Positions 1-7,814 of a DNA stretch of 32,780 nucleotides are shown in pieces. Numbering within the stretch: the first letter of the stretch is position 1; every line of letters starts with the position of its first letter. Position numbers and translations under genes: made by a program. This stretch comes from an uncultured Buttiauxella sp. GTDB taxonomy: Bacteria; Pseudomonadota; Gammaproteobacteria; Enterobacterales; Enterobacteriaceae. The notes beneath the pieces were generated by a model. The model searched no databases. It saw only the letters and a list, made by a program, of their open reading frames with translations, and was not told where the DNA came from. The stretch spans positions 1 to 32,780 of the forward strand of contig CAMLJN010000032.1 of assembly GCA_946480445.1 (NCBI GenBank), written 5' to 3'.

Positions 1-72
<72 letters not shown>

Positions 73-74
73 AT

Positions 75-127
<53 letters not shown>

Positions 128-156
128 CAGAACTCGCACCAGCCTGATTGCAGATA

Positions 157-546
157 TTACTCCTTTTTCCCTGTATCGGCATCAGGTTCGCCATCAAACA
201 GTTTGCCCTGCATCCGATCCAATTCTTCTTTTCTGACCCGCTTCACCACGCTGTAAACCCACTGTAGTGAAACACCAAATTTGCGGGCCAGTTCGTGATG
301 GTTGCGCCCGTCAAACTCCAGGAAGATTTCCCGGTCGCGCTGGCTGACCTTCCAGACCATGCCCATCGGAAAATAGACGTTTTGCCCACCCCAGACCTGC
401 ATCATGCGGTTCGCGACAGCCTGACCAATCTGATCGGCAACAGCGGGTTCGATATCAATAATCTCGCGGACGGTCTCAGAAGTATGCTGTGCCAGTTCCA
501 CCAACAGTTCCGGCCCTTTACTACGAAACTGATTCAGGTCGCTCAT
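157..546 (-). CDS. mor: Mor-family transcription activator
   Basis: This 129-aa protein belongs by sequence to the Mor/C family, which binds a dyad upstream of phage middle and late promoters and recruits host RNA polymerase. The N-terminal part is the dimerisation region. The C-terminal part carries a helix-turn-helix around HHELARKFGVSLQWVYSVVK, followed by a basic KRVRKEEL segment. I chose the ATG at 546 because it overlaps the gemA stop as ATGA and has GGGGGTGA just upstream; a longer open frame to 576 has no comparable site. It is the last early gene, as expected for the switch to late expression. No separate C-type activator is seen in the window, so Mor may drive the late genes directly (inference). 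Confidence 0.88.
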   Translation of the reverse strand: MSDLNQFRSKGPELLVELAQHTSETVREIIDIEPAVADQIGQAVANRMMQVWGGQNVYFPMGMVWKVSQRDREIFLEFDGRNHHELARKFGVSLQWVYSVVKRVRKEELDRMQGKLFDGEPDADTGKKE

Positions 547-971
547 TGCTTCACCCCCGCAGCTCTGCGCTGCCACTTCTTCAGTTTCTCAATAACGCTA
601 CTTGCCTGCTCATTGCTGAGCCAGCGTAACGCGCTGATGCCTGTTTCCCGTTTAACCCACAGCGCCAGCGCCTGCTCTGAACTGTCTCGGACGGTACCCG
701 CCGCTGCCATTTCAAGCCAAAGCGCACGGATTTTCTTTGACTGGGGGTGGTTATCCAACGGTAAGCCGGACCTGGCTTTTCCGGCAGGCTTAACGCGAAA
801 ACCTTTCTTTTTCATAGATTCCAGAACACGGTTTAGCTGTGGGGTATCCATCCCTTTGGTTGAGGCTTTGCCGGTCAGCCCCTGTAGCATCTGGCGGTAG
901 GTGTCCTCATCCATCTGGAGGTCATTGCGGGCAATATGGATGAGTTGAATAAGACGCTGCTTAGTCATCAT
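543..971 (-). CDS. gemA: GemA / Mu gp16-like regulatory protein (DUF1018)
   Basis: The protein has about 142 aa and begins MMTKQRLIQLIHIARNDLQM, the hallmark start of the Mu gp16/GemA family (DUF1018). In Mu, GemA modulates host gene expression and DNA gyrase activity; here that role is only inferred from family. A KGMDTPQLNRVLESMKKKGF segment follows, and a helical C-terminal half contains ALRWLSNEQASSVIEKLKKW. The start is the tandem ATGATG at 971/968, preceded by AAGGAG. The 5' end overlaps the small membrane gene by about 11 bases and the 3' end overlaps mor, so the three are probably translationally coupled. Confidence 0.85.
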   Translation of the reverse strand: MMTKQRLIQLIHIARNDLQMDEDTYRQMLQGLTGKASTKGMDTPQLNRVLESMKKKGFRVKPAGKARSGLPLDNHPQSKKIRALWLEMAAAGTVRDSSEQALALWVKRETGISALRWLSNEQASSVIEKLKKWQRRAAGVKQ

Positions 972-1176
972 CGTCGCTCCTTTTACCTGCGCCACCGATA
1001 TAATCGACATATAAAGGAAGCGCTACAGGCCAGCACATGAACATAACGGCCCAACTGATCCAGTGTCCGGCACCGCTGTAACGTGAGTAAAAACCTGAGC
1101 GGCGGTGCAGTTCAGCAGTACACCACCCCACGAGACCATACCAGAACAGGGCACATACAATAGATTCAGCCATCAT
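961..1176 (-). CDS. Small two-helix membrane protein of unknown function
   Basis: This 71-aa protein has two hydrophobic segments, roughly residues 4-20 and 39-57, separated by a basic stretch (HRRSGFYSRY), and ends in an acidic tail RSDDDD. A strong GGGGAG site lies upstream of the tandem ATGATG start. It overlaps the DUF2786 gene by four bases and gemA at its other end, so it is a genuine operon member. I recognise no family. Small membrane proteins in this operon position may influence superinfection, but that is speculation. Confidence 0.65.
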   Translation of the reverse strand: MMAESIVCALFWYGLVGWCTAELHRRSGFYSRYSGAGHWISWAVMFMCWPVALPLYVDYIGGAGKRSDDDD

Positions 1177-1862
1177 AAACCACTCCCCAGCTTCCGCTGT
1201 TCCTGCCCGCTGACAGGCTGATGCAGGCTGACGTTTTCCCCCTCTCTGTAACCGATGTGGCGGGACATGTCTGCGTCACGAGATTTACCGGCTTTGCGGC
1301 CAGAGGTTGTTCCTGAATCAGGATATTTTTGTTCGAGCCAGAGGCTTGCCAGCTCACGTTCTTCGCGGGACATAGCAAATAAATGAACCTCGCTGCGCAC
1401 GGCCAGAACCCAGCCTTCGGCAAATTTGTCACCACGACTGGTCTTGGTCGTGTTTTTGATTCTTTTATTCTGCTGTCGAATATAGTTTTTACGGGCCATG
1501 ATTAACTGTCTGGCCAGTACCTCCCATGTATATGAGGCCAGTTCAACCCGGTCTTTATTACCGTAAAAGCCAACGCTGGGTTTAAAGCCGGAGTGAATAA
1601 TAGACTTAACGCCAAATGCCACCTGGATAATATCCAGCAGGCCCAGCATGTAACGCGGCGGATTAACGCTACCTGCAGCCCAGTAGTGACTGACGCTTTC
1701 ATCAATATCACTGAGTGCGAGTTCAGCCTGGGTGATGTTATAGGCCTGCATCAGTTTCTGGGCGCGTTGCAGGGCCAGTGCCGCTTCATGGGGGTTATCG
1801 GATTTAGCCAGCGCCAGCAGCTTTTTTAACTTCTCCAGCAGCTTTTCATTATTCTGCGGCAT
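1173..1862 (-). CDS. DUF2786 domain protein
   Basis: This 229-aa protein starts with the typical DUF2786 segment, LLEKLKKLLALAKSDNPHEA, followed by AQKLMQAYNITQAEL. The middle part (about residues 85-160) is mixed alpha/beta and contains GNKDRVELASYTWEVLARQL, and the C-terminus is basic and glycine-rich (SGRKAGKSRDADMS). The family is common in phages and its biochemical role is unknown to me. The start at 1862 overlaps the upstream MazG-like gene by 14 bases and has GGGGGTGA ahead of it. Confidence 0.8.
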   Translation of the reverse strand: MPQNNEKLLEKLKKLLALAKSDNPHEAALALQRAQKLMQAYNITQAELALSDIDESVSHYWAAGSVNPPRYMLGLLDIIQVAFGVKSIIHSGFKPSVGFYGNKDRVELASYTWEVLARQLIMARKNYIRQQNKRIKNTTKTSRGDKFAEGWVLAVRSEVHLFAMSREERELASLWLEQKYPDSGTTSGRKAGKSRDADMSRHIGYREGENVSLHQPVSGQEQRKLGSGL

Positions 1863-2145
1863 AAGTCACCCCCAGGCGTTCGGCAAGACGTTCCAGCTTT
1901 TTCTGCTTATGAAAGTCAATCATCAGGCCCATCCCGTTGAGGCGGAACTGTTCAATCATAATTTCAACGTCAGCAAGTTCAGCAGCCAGATCAACTTCAT
2001 TGCCCAGTCCGTTCATGTTGCGGGCGGCAGCAGCGGCCAGTTCGGCGGCTTCTTCCATCAGCTTCAGCGCCTGTGCTTCAGGGCCAAAGGTTTTCAGGGC
2101 CAGATTGTAGATCGTCGAACGGTTATATAATTTCATGCCTTTCAT
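1849..2145 (-). CDS. MazG-like nucleotide pyrophosphohydrolase family protein
   Basis: This is a 98-aa, all-helical small protein. It shows the MazG-type pattern of paired acidic residues: KLMEEAAELAAAA followed by VDLAAELADVEIMIEQF, which matches the EXXE...EXXD metal-binding arrangement of the all-alpha NTP pyrophosphatases. Such enzymes hydrolyse non-canonical or alarmone nucleotides; the substrate here is unknown. I chose the ATG at 2145 because it overlaps the upstream stop as ATGA and has GCGAGG in position. A longer frame to 2217 has no supported start. Confidence 0.68.
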   Translation of the reverse strand: MKGMKLYNRSTIYNLALKTFGPEAQALKLMEEAAELAAAAARNMNGLGNEVDLAAELADVEIMIEQFRLNGMGLMIDFHKQKKLERLAERLGVTYAAE

Positions 2146-2330
2146 TTTGTTGCCTCGCAGGGGATGAACTCCATGGCCGGGACTTCGGTGTAGTAATGCT
2201 GGCTGCAGTGAGGGCATACCAGCGTGATGAGGACGGCAGGTACATGGTATTTGCCAGAGGTAATGACGCTGGCGTCGCTGAACTTCAGTGTGGTGATACC
2301 TTTCTTACAGTTGGAACATTTGATGGACAT
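2142..2330 (-). CDS. Small zinc-ribbon protein
   Basis: The 62-aa product has two CXXC pairs, CSNC near the N-terminus and CPHC about 30 residues later, the classic four-cysteine zinc ribbon. A GAGGA site stands ahead of the ATG at 2330. It is part of the early operon and its stop overlaps the MazG-like start. Com of Mu is also a small zinc-finger protein, but this one sits in the early operon away from any mom-like gene, so I would not call it Com. Partner and function are unknown. Confidence 0.7.
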   Translation of the reverse strand: MSIKCSNCKKGITTLKFSDASVITSGKYHVPAVLITLVCPHCSQHYYTEVPAMEFIPCEATK

Positions 2331-2350
2331 GATTTATTCCTCAATGCTGT

Positions 2351-2387
2351 TTTCGGCGTGCAGAAGCCCACGGCACTGACGCCGAAA
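2351..2387. repeat. Inverted repeat in the gap between the DUF3164 and zinc-ribbon genes
   Basis: TTTCGGCGT at 2351-2359 is the exact reverse complement of ACGCCGAAA at 2379-2387, giving a 9-bp stem with a 19-base loop. In the leftward early transcript it is not followed by a U-run, so it is more likely an mRNA-stability or processing hairpin than a terminator. Confidence 0.5.
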
Positions 2388-2409
2388 TAAAAAAGAAATT
2401 GAATTAAAA

Positions 2410-3021
2410 TTAAATGGCAGCGATATCTAACGGAATATTAATTAGCTTCCCGTGTTTATCTTTCTCCCGGAAATTAATATAGGTTTTGGACATTGCCACC
2501 TGCAGTGATTCGGATATGGCCTCCATTGCCCGGTTCCAGCGCTCGTCCTGTATCTTGACGCGGCGCAGGGAAAGAATACGCCCGGTATTAAGCTGGCCCT
2601 CTTTGTCCACCTGAAAAGCATCGCTGATGATGGCCCGCAGGTTGGCGTTTGCGCCTTCTGACCACTCAGTGACGCACTCGTCTATCAGGTCTTTGGCAAT
2701 CTGCAACTCTGGCCCGAAGGTCAGGGTTTCCTGCACGCGGATGGTGATCTGCTGTGCACCGTCGAAGCTGCTGAAGGTCACGTTGCCTTTGGCACCGCCG
2801 CGCGTTCTGCCGTATTTTTCGGCCACAAGGTCAAGCCAGGCATAGCACTCGTCAAAGGCACGACGCTTGAAGTCGCTGAGTTCATCGCGTTTAACCTTCG
2901 CGGCGGCAACCTGTTCTTTAACGAAAGAATCCATTGCAAGGTCATAGTCAGACACCTGGTCAACCGGCACCAGACGCCCCTTGCGGTCTTTCATGTAGTC
3001 TTCTTTATTTACTTCGCTCAT
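2410..3021 (-). CDS. DUF3164 family phage protein
   Basis: This 203-aa protein matches the DUF3164 family found in Mu-like phages between the MuB gene and the gemA region. Recognisable segments are MKDRKGRLVPVDQV near the start, RGGAKGNVTFSSFDGAQQI in the middle and KHGKLINIPLDIAAI at the end. The function is not known; the family is sometimes described as sulphate-transport-like, with no evidence here. The start at 3021 has AAGGTGA eight bases upstream. Confidence 0.85.
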   Translation of the reverse strand: MSEVNKEDYMKDRKGRLVPVDQVSDYDLAMDSFVKEQVAAAKVKRDELSDFKRRAFDECYAWLDLVAEKYGRTRGGAKGNVTFSSFDGAQQITIRVQETLTFGPELQIAKDLIDECVTEWSEGANANLRAIISDAFQVDKEGQLNTGRILSLRRVKIQDERWNRAMEAISESLQVAMSKTYINFREKDKHGKLINIPLDIAAI

Positions 3022-3038
3022 CTCTGTTCACCTTATGG

Positions 3039-3308
3039 TTAATGTAATGACTCTGACCAGGTAATACGGCAGCCATGCAGTTCAAAAACGCCCTGACGGA
3101 AGCGCCCTGAGCCGTCATGACCGACATGGGTATAACTCGCTTTGCCCTGCTCCAGCAGGCGGGCACAGTGACCGTTACGGGCGATACGGATAACCGGCTT
3201 ACTGCCAGCAATCATGACGCTCTGCACGGTGGTGTTCATGGCGTTGAGCGCCATAATGGCGGACTGCACCTTGCTCATCTGCTGGTTGATATCGGCGATG
3301 GATTTCAT
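3039..3308 (-). CDS. Hypothetical early protein
   Basis: This 89-aa protein has a helical N-terminus (MKSIADINQQMSKVQSAIMA) and a more polar C-terminal half with VIRIARNGHCARLLEQGKAS and SGRFRQGVFELHGCRITW. I do not recognise the family. It is likely real: AGGGG lies seven bases before the ATG, only two bases separate it from the MuB-like stop, and no better frame covers this interval. A 68-aa frame overlapping it (3005-3211) looks like a shadow. Confidence 0.68.
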   Translation of the reverse strand: MKSIADINQQMSKVQSAIMALNAMNTTVQSVMIAGSKPVIRIARNGHCARLLEQGKASYTHVGHDGSGRFRQGVFELHGCRITWSESLH

Positions 3309-3310
3309 GA

Positions 3311-4477
3311 TTAAACCCCTTTAACGACGTCGGCGTTGACCTGCGGAACCCCGATTTCAGCAGCCAGATTCATGGCAGCTATCACCAGGTTACTGACGGC
3401 CAGCGGATACAGCAGGCTGACCATGCTTTTGCGGTTACTGCCCAGATTGCTCAGACGGGCGCGGATAGCTTCCACTGCGCTGGCATCCATGATGTCGGCC
3501 AGCTGCTTACCGGCGCGTTGCAGTTTGAACGTCAGAAACTCTTCCAGGCTGTTGTCCAGCGGCAGCAGTTCAACCACCTCACAGCGCTGGACGACCTCAC
3601 GGACTTCCATGTTGCGTTCGGACAGTTTGTCCGCCAGTTCAGGCTGGCCAATCAGCACGATGGACAGCAGTTTTTTGAAGCCGGATTCCAGCTCAAAGAA
3701 GCGTTTGAGGTGCTTCAGCGTCGGAATGGGCAGGCTGTGGGCTTCCTCAATCACCAGAACGTGGCTGAAACCCGCCTGGCTGCTGTCTTTCAGGACACGG
3801 TGCAACTGGCGGAAGCGGGCGTCCTGGCTGCGTTTGATGCTCTCCAGTGGCGCGATGGTGCTGATGATGGCCTCGGCGATAGCTGCCGCCTTCAGGGTTT
3901 TGCCCTTCACGTCGTTGTCTTCCATGGCGATGATGTATGGCTCGATAACAATCACCGGCGCGTTCTCGCGGTTGACGCGTTCAATCAGGTCGCGGCGCAG
4001 CGTGGATTTACCCGCGCCGGACTCGCCGATAACCGCCAGAAAGCCACCATGGCGGGCGGTCTGGAACAGCGCCTCACGCACGTAGCGGATATCAGGCGTG
4101 GTGAACACATCGTCCGCGCCCTGCATGGCTTCATCAGCGAACGGGTCACGGAAAAGGCCAAACGCTTTTTTGGTCGCTGGAAATAACACCTGCTTTTTGA
4201 GTAACATGTTCTCTTCCTCACTGAGGTTGGTTTTATCGGTAGTACCCGCTGTACGGGGCGTGGCTGCGCCCTGTGCAGCATCAAAACTCTTCTCTGTATC
4301 AATCCCCTGACTTTCCAGCCAGGACGCCAGACGCTGGCGCACTTCTTCCGGGCTGGTGCGGGGCCACTCGTTATGGTTCACAATCTGGGCCAGCGTGGCC
4401 TCGGAAACGGCGACGGCTCTTGCCACCACCGCCTGCGGGATGCGGGCCTCTTTCAGTTGTTGCTTCAGTACCAGCAT
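3311..4477 (-). CDS. B: MuB-like AAA+ ATPase, transposition target selector
   Basis: This 388-aa ATPase belongs to the MuB/ExeA-like AAA+ group. Its N-terminus (about residues 1-60) is a helix-turn-helix similar to the DNA-binding domain of MuB. Walker A is GESGAGKST at 151-159 and Walker B is LVIEEAH at 241-247. The later IGQPEL motif is typical of ExeA/TnsC-type ATPases. In Mu, such a protein forms filaments on target DNA, recruits the transposase complex and gives target immunity. It lies directly downstream of the transposase gene behind a strong GAGGAGG site. It is longer than Mu B itself (about 312 aa), partly because of a linker rich in A, T and S at 65-90. Confidence 0.9.
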   Translation of the reverse strand: MLVLKQQLKEARIPQAVVARAVAVSEATLAQIVNHNEWPRTSPEEVRQRLASWLESQGIDTEKSFDAAQGAATPRTAGTTDKTNLSEEENMLLKKQVLFPATKKAFGLFRDPFADEAMQGADDVFTTPDIRYVREALFQTARHGGFLAVIGESGAGKSTLRRDLIERVNRENAPVIVIEPYIIAMEDNDVKGKTLKAAAIAEAIISTIAPLESIKRSQDARFRQLHRVLKDSSQAGFSHVLVIEEAHSLPIPTLKHLKRFFELESGFKKLLSIVLIGQPELADKLSERNMEVREVVQRCEVVELLPLDNSLEEFLTFKLQRAGKQLADIMDASAVEAIRARLSNLGSNRKSMVSLLYPLAVSNLVIAAMNLAAEIGVPQVNADVVKGV

Positions 4478-4487
4478 GCCTTCCTCC

Positions 4488-6257
4488 TCAGTTACCGTTA
4501 ACGATGCTGATAACGCTGTTGCGGGCCGGAGTGGTCAGGGTGACCATGACCTCATCCAGCACGGCTTCCGGTACGCCGTCCGGGTACTGCGCCGTTAACT
4601 GGCGGTAATGTTCCGGCGTCCAGGTATGGCCGTTAGCGCTGAACTTCTCGCGCAGGGCTTTCGCCGCCTCCACATGGGTCATGGGACGCTGCTCAATACG
4701 TGGCCCGCGTACGTCTGAAGCCTGACCGCGCCTCGGCATATAGGCCGGAAGCGTGGTGTCGTCGATATGTTTGTACGGGTCAAGTCGCCCGCCGAACGGC
4801 AGCGCCTTCGCTTTGCGTGCAGCAGCTGCATCGGCGGCGTTATCGGTGCCGGTGACCAGCTCTTCGATTTCTTTTGCCGCCGTCTGCGCCGGGGTCTCCG
4901 GCAGGGCTTTGTAGTTTTCGCCAAATACCGCCGCGCTTTCGGCAAAGCCAAACTCGTTCTTTCTGACCTCTTCAACCAGGAAGAACGTCTCGTGGCCGTC
5001 CTCACCGGTCAGTACCACCTGCGCCACATCGCTGCGCCACGGGTTACGGGTAATCATCAGTTTTTCGCCGACCAGTACGCCCGGTACCGTCGAAACGTCA
5101 AATTCAGCGCCCCGGAACGAGACGCGCAGTTTTGGCGTGACCTTGCGGAGTTCCGGTGCAGCCACCGCCAGTTCGCGGCAAACCTCAAGGGATGGCGCTT
5201 TTTTCAGCTGCTCAGCAGTGATCTTCAGCCAGATATCCGTGCGGGTTTTACCGTGGCGGCTGTGAACAGCCGTGGCGTTAAAGTGGCTGCGCCATTTCAC
5301 GGCCAGCGCGTTCAGCTCTTCCAGGCTGTGAACCGGCTGGAACTTGAGACCCGGCTCCAGCTTGCGCTCGATAATGTCACGCGCCTTTTCCACCTGCCCG
5401 GTGGCGCGGGCGTTATGCGGTTTATGCGCTATCAGATTGATGCCCAGCGAGCGGCACATGTTTTTCGTCATGCCAGCGGTGTTCGCCGAGCCGGGGTCGA
5501 GGTAGAGTATTTTCGGCACACCGTGCAGCACGTCAGCGCCGCCGCGCTCCTGCATGGCGTTAATAAGAACAGAACAGAGGTTCTCACCGGACTCCGCGCC
5601 CATCACGTATTCAACGTAAATCCAGCCGCTGGTATGGTCGGTAATCTCATAACTCCACACGCGATCACTGGCGATGCGGGCGATGTTGGCAGGCTTGTTC
5701 TTGTAGAACTTAGCGCTGTCCATCACCTGCAGCCCTTTATGACCGTTGCTCAGGTAGTAAAGCGTACAAAGTGAGGCATCAATCTCCCAGACGTGATTGG
5801 GATGCTGGCTGGCCATCTCGGATGACGGGGCCGGTGCGTCAAGCTGTTCCGGGTGCAGACCATAGTTCCGCAGGGCGCGGCTGATGGTGTCCTCGGACAG
5901 CGGGAAAAACTCGCCTGTGGCCTCGTCCGTTCTGCCAGCAGTGATAAAGCCGTTTGACCGCAGAGTCTCCACCGCATCCGCGATGGAATACAGGCGTTTA
6001 CCGTTCTTACGGGTGGCCTCGCGCAGCGTGGCGGATATCAGCGCGGCCTCGTCGCGGCTCAGGGCGCTGCGCCCGGCATCGGCGCGTTTTTTACGTTTGT
6101 CAGTCACTGATACCTCCTTCAGCTTGCGCAGCAGGGTGGCCCGGGACATGCCCAGTTCAGCGCAGGCGGCATCATATATCGCACCGCGCTTACCATGCCC
6201 CGCGTCACGTGCCGCGCGGGCAACATAAACCAGTCGTTCAGTCAGGGCGGCACTCAT
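4488..6257 (-). CDS. A: MuA-like DDE transposase
   Basis: This 589-aa protein carries out the DNA cleavage and strand transfer of replicative transposition. Residues 25-50 form a helix-turn-helix (CAELGMSRATLLRKLKEV). The rve/DDE core follows, with probable catalytic residues D160 (VWEIDAS), D254 (LYLDPGSANTAG) and E290 (TGQVEKARDIIE). A Mu-transpos_C-like beta barrel lies around 350-430. The C-terminal 110 residues are low in complexity (AAKEIEELVTGTDNAADAAA) and probably contact the MuB-like ATPase. It is shorter than Mu A (663 aa). AGGAGG stands eight bases before the ATG, and the B gene follows after ten bases. Confidence 0.93.
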   Translation of the reverse strand: MSAALTERLVYVARAARDAGHGKRGAIYDAACAELGMSRATLLRKLKEVSVTDKRKKRADAGRSALSRDEAALISATLREATRKNGKRLYSIADAVETLRSNGFITAGRTDEATGEFFPLSEDTISRALRNYGLHPEQLDAPAPSSEMASQHPNHVWEIDASLCTLYYLSNGHKGLQVMDSAKFYKNKPANIARIASDRVWSYEITDHTSGWIYVEYVMGAESGENLCSVLINAMQERGGADVLHGVPKILYLDPGSANTAGMTKNMCRSLGINLIAHKPHNARATGQVEKARDIIERKLEPGLKFQPVHSLEELNALAVKWRSHFNATAVHSRHGKTRTDIWLKITAEQLKKAPSLEVCRELAVAAPELRKVTPKLRVSFRGAEFDVSTVPGVLVGEKLMITRNPWRSDVAQVVLTGEDGHETFFLVEEVRKNEFGFAESAAVFGENYKALPETPAQTAAKEIEELVTGTDNAADAAAARKAKALPFGGRLDPYKHIDDTTLPAYMPRRGQASDVRGPRIEQRPMTHVEAAKALREKFSANGHTWTPEHYRQLTAQYPDGVPEAVLDEVMVTLTTPARNSVISIVNGN

Positions 6258-6260
6258 CGG

Positions 6261-7169
6261 TTATGCCTCCTGCCCGTTAATCTGTGGCGTCGGTTCAGTC
6301 AGCCATGAAGGGGCGGCGTTACCTGTCGGCTCATCCGGCAGGTCAAATGTGGAGCGCAGGCTACGCGCGGTGCTTTCCAGCTGGCAGACCAGACCGGCCA
6401 TAAAGTCTCTGGGGGTATCAATCATGTTTTCAGCACAGTATGCGCACAGGGTCTCAAAGGCGCTGGACAGTCGAACGGCGATGGCAGATTCCGCCTCAAC
6501 CGCTAATGCCGTCACTTCCGCGCGCAGTTTCTTCACCTCTTCGTCAGGCTTGGGGGGCTGGATAAGGGATTTCTTCTCCAGTTTTGTGGAAAGCGAGTCG
6601 ATTTTTTCGTTTTTGTCGGCGAGCACGCGCTGTTGTGCTGCGTTGGTTTCGCGGGCTTCGCGTAGGGCAGCCTTTAGTTCGCGGCTTGTCATGCGATCGA
6701 TATCGTCAAGACTCATACCAGCAATCGTGCCGCCATCGGCTAATTCGACGAGGTCTTCGTCATCTTCCGTCATCAACTCAAACAGCTTTGTTTTCCCCAA
6801 AAGCGCAAGCGCTTGCGCTTTTGGTTCAAGCTTGGGAGACAAGTATTTGAGTGATGCCTGCATCATCACCTGTGCTGTACGTCTGGAGAGGGATAACTGA
6901 GACTCAACGATGTCGATGAAGTCACCATGAGGCTCATTCTCTTTGAGAATAACCAGTCGTTTACCCGCTTCCAGCATGGCCTCGGCACTCTGTGCCATGT
7001 AGAAGCGAGTCTCATGAACGATACGATCTCGCTCATATGGCAGTCCGTCACCAAATTGCTGCATAATTTCGAGACGATGTTCGGTCATGGCATTAAGACT
7101 AATGTTGAGGCCATCACTTACCGGCGCATCTTCCATCAGTTCAACTGGTTGTGATTTTGTGCGTCCCAT
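6261..7169 (-). CDS. DUF3102 family protein
   Basis: This 302-aa protein has a DUF3102 core (about residues 30-140) containing DRIVHETRFYMAQSAEAMLE and LVILKENEPHGDFIDIVESQ, a ParB/KorB-like helical region often seen next to transposase genes of Mu-like phages. Residues 150-215 are predicted coiled coil (ELKAALREARETNAAQQRVL). The C-terminal third is helical and ends in a proline-rich tail. Family function is unknown; DNA binding near the transposition machinery is plausible. AAGGAG lies five bases before the start. Confidence 0.82.
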   Translation of the reverse strand: MGRTKSQPVELMEDAPVSDGLNISLNAMTEHRLEIMQQFGDGLPYERDRIVHETRFYMAQSAEAMLEAGKRLVILKENEPHGDFIDIVESQLSLSRRTAQVMMQASLKYLSPKLEPKAQALALLGKTKLFELMTEDDEDLVELADGGTIAGMSLDDIDRMTSRELKAALREARETNAAQQRVLADKNEKIDSLSTKLEKKSLIQPPKPDEEVKKLRAEVTALAVEAESAIAVRLSSAFETLCAYCAENMIDTPRDFMAGLVCQLESTARSLRSTFDLPDEPTGNAAPSWLTEPTPQINGQEA

Positions 7170-7178
7170 TTCAACTCC

Positions 7179-7484
7179 TTAGCGACTACCAGCCATAACA
7201 CGCTGGTTGATTTCATTAATACGATCCTGCGCCCGCGCCATTTCGGTACTGTGCGCCATGGCGATTTGTAAGAGCTGGACTCCAGGGGCAAAACGCCCGT
7301 TATCCAGTTTCAGGGCCAGTCCTTCTTCGATAAGGGTATTCAGTGCACGATTGATATTCGCCGGTGACTCACCCAGAGCCGATGCCAATTCACCGTTAGA
7401 AACACCGTTCAGGGCGTGGCCACGCAGTGCTTTAAGAACGCGCAGAATGCGGGAGCCAGAACTGGATACATTTGCCTTACTCAT
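7179..7484 (-). CDS. Winged-helix (IclR/MarR-type) regulator
   Basis: This 101-aa protein carries a winged helix at about residues 10-65: RILRVLKALRGHALNGVSNG, then ASALGESPANINRALNTLIE, then a wing with LALKLDNGRFAPG. That matches the DNA-binding half of IclR-type regulators without the ligand domain. I placed the start at the ATG at 7484, which has AAGGGGA in front, rather than the open frame up to 7547. It is the second gene of the early operon and probably tunes early transcription. Confidence 0.78.
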   Translation of the reverse strand: MSKANVSSSGSRILRVLKALRGHALNGVSNGELASALGESPANINRALNTLIEEGLALKLDNGRFAPGVQLLQIAMAHSTEMARAQDRINEINQRVMAGSR

Positions 7485-7502
7485 GTCACATTCCCCTTTT
7501 TG

Positions 7503-7527
7503 CGATATGTGATAATCTGTTACACAG
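7503..7527. promoter_or_regulatory. Second operator-like site between the Ner-like and winged-helix genes
   Basis: TGTGATAATCTGTTACACA at 7508-7526 reads almost like a shortened copy of the operator at 7761-7786, which on the minus strand has the same TGTG, ATAATCT and CACA blocks. The shared blocks suggest a second binding site for the repressor or the Ner-like protein inside the early operon. This is an inference from sequence similarity within the window. Confidence 0.4.
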
Positions 7528-7536
7528 GCTAAAACG

Positions 7537-7725
7537 TTATGCCGCATTCGAATCTGGTTTCAGACCCAACTTGACGGCAATTTCGTGCGATTTGCCGTAA
7601 CGACCTTTGGTGAAGCCATTAAGAACCCGGTAGACCTCATTGCGGCTGTAGCCGTTTTCTTCAGCCCAGCGGGTGAAAGTGACCCCGCGCTGGCGGAAGA
7701 GTGATTTGACTTGTTCTGCAGTCAT
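7537..7725 (-). CDS. Small Ner-like HTH DNA-binding protein
   Basis: This 62-aa protein is essentially one helix-turn-helix: FTRWAEENGYSRNEVYRVLN followed by GFTKGRYGKSHEIAVKLGLK. It is the first gene after the early promoter and divergent from the repressor, the position of ner in Mu, whose product turns down early and repressor transcription. By sequence it belongs to the phage 'DNA-binding protein' type with the GRYGKSHEIA motif rather than to Mu Ner itself. AAAGGAG precedes the ATG at 7725. Confidence 0.82.
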   Translation of the reverse strand: MTAEQVKSLFRQRGVTFTRWAEENGYSRNEVYRVLNGFTKGRYGKSHEIAVKLGLKPDSNAA

Positions 7726-7760
7726 CGTTGTCTCCTTTGTTGATGCAATGATGTTTGCCT

Positions 7761-7800
7761 TATGTGTGATAGATTATATACACAAACGTGTATAAAGCAA
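7761..7800 (-). promoter_or_regulatory. Early promoter with overlapping operator
   Basis: On the minus strand TTGCTT (plus 7795-7800) and TATAAT (plus 7773-7778) are separated by 16 bases, which is a near-consensus sigma-70 promoter for the leftward early operon. The palindrome TATACAC-N4-GTGTATA at 7777-7794 fills the spacer and touches the -10 element. A second, wider dyad TGTGT...ACACA spans 7763-7784. A protein bound to these sites would block the promoter, as in other phage genetic switches. A weaker plus-strand promoter for the repressor may use TTGCCT at 7755 and TATACA at 7777. Confidence 0.65.
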
Positions 7801-7814
7801 CGAAAGAGACGCAA

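Noticed and set aside
3336-4186. Long plus-strand open frames opposite the MuB-like gene
   Set aside because: The minus-strand frame has Walker motifs and a strong ribosome site; the plus frames are low-complexity shadows.
4767-5774. 335-codon plus-strand frame opposite the transposase
   Set aside because: Long only because of the GC-rich opposite strand; no start site, and the DDE transposase covers the interval.
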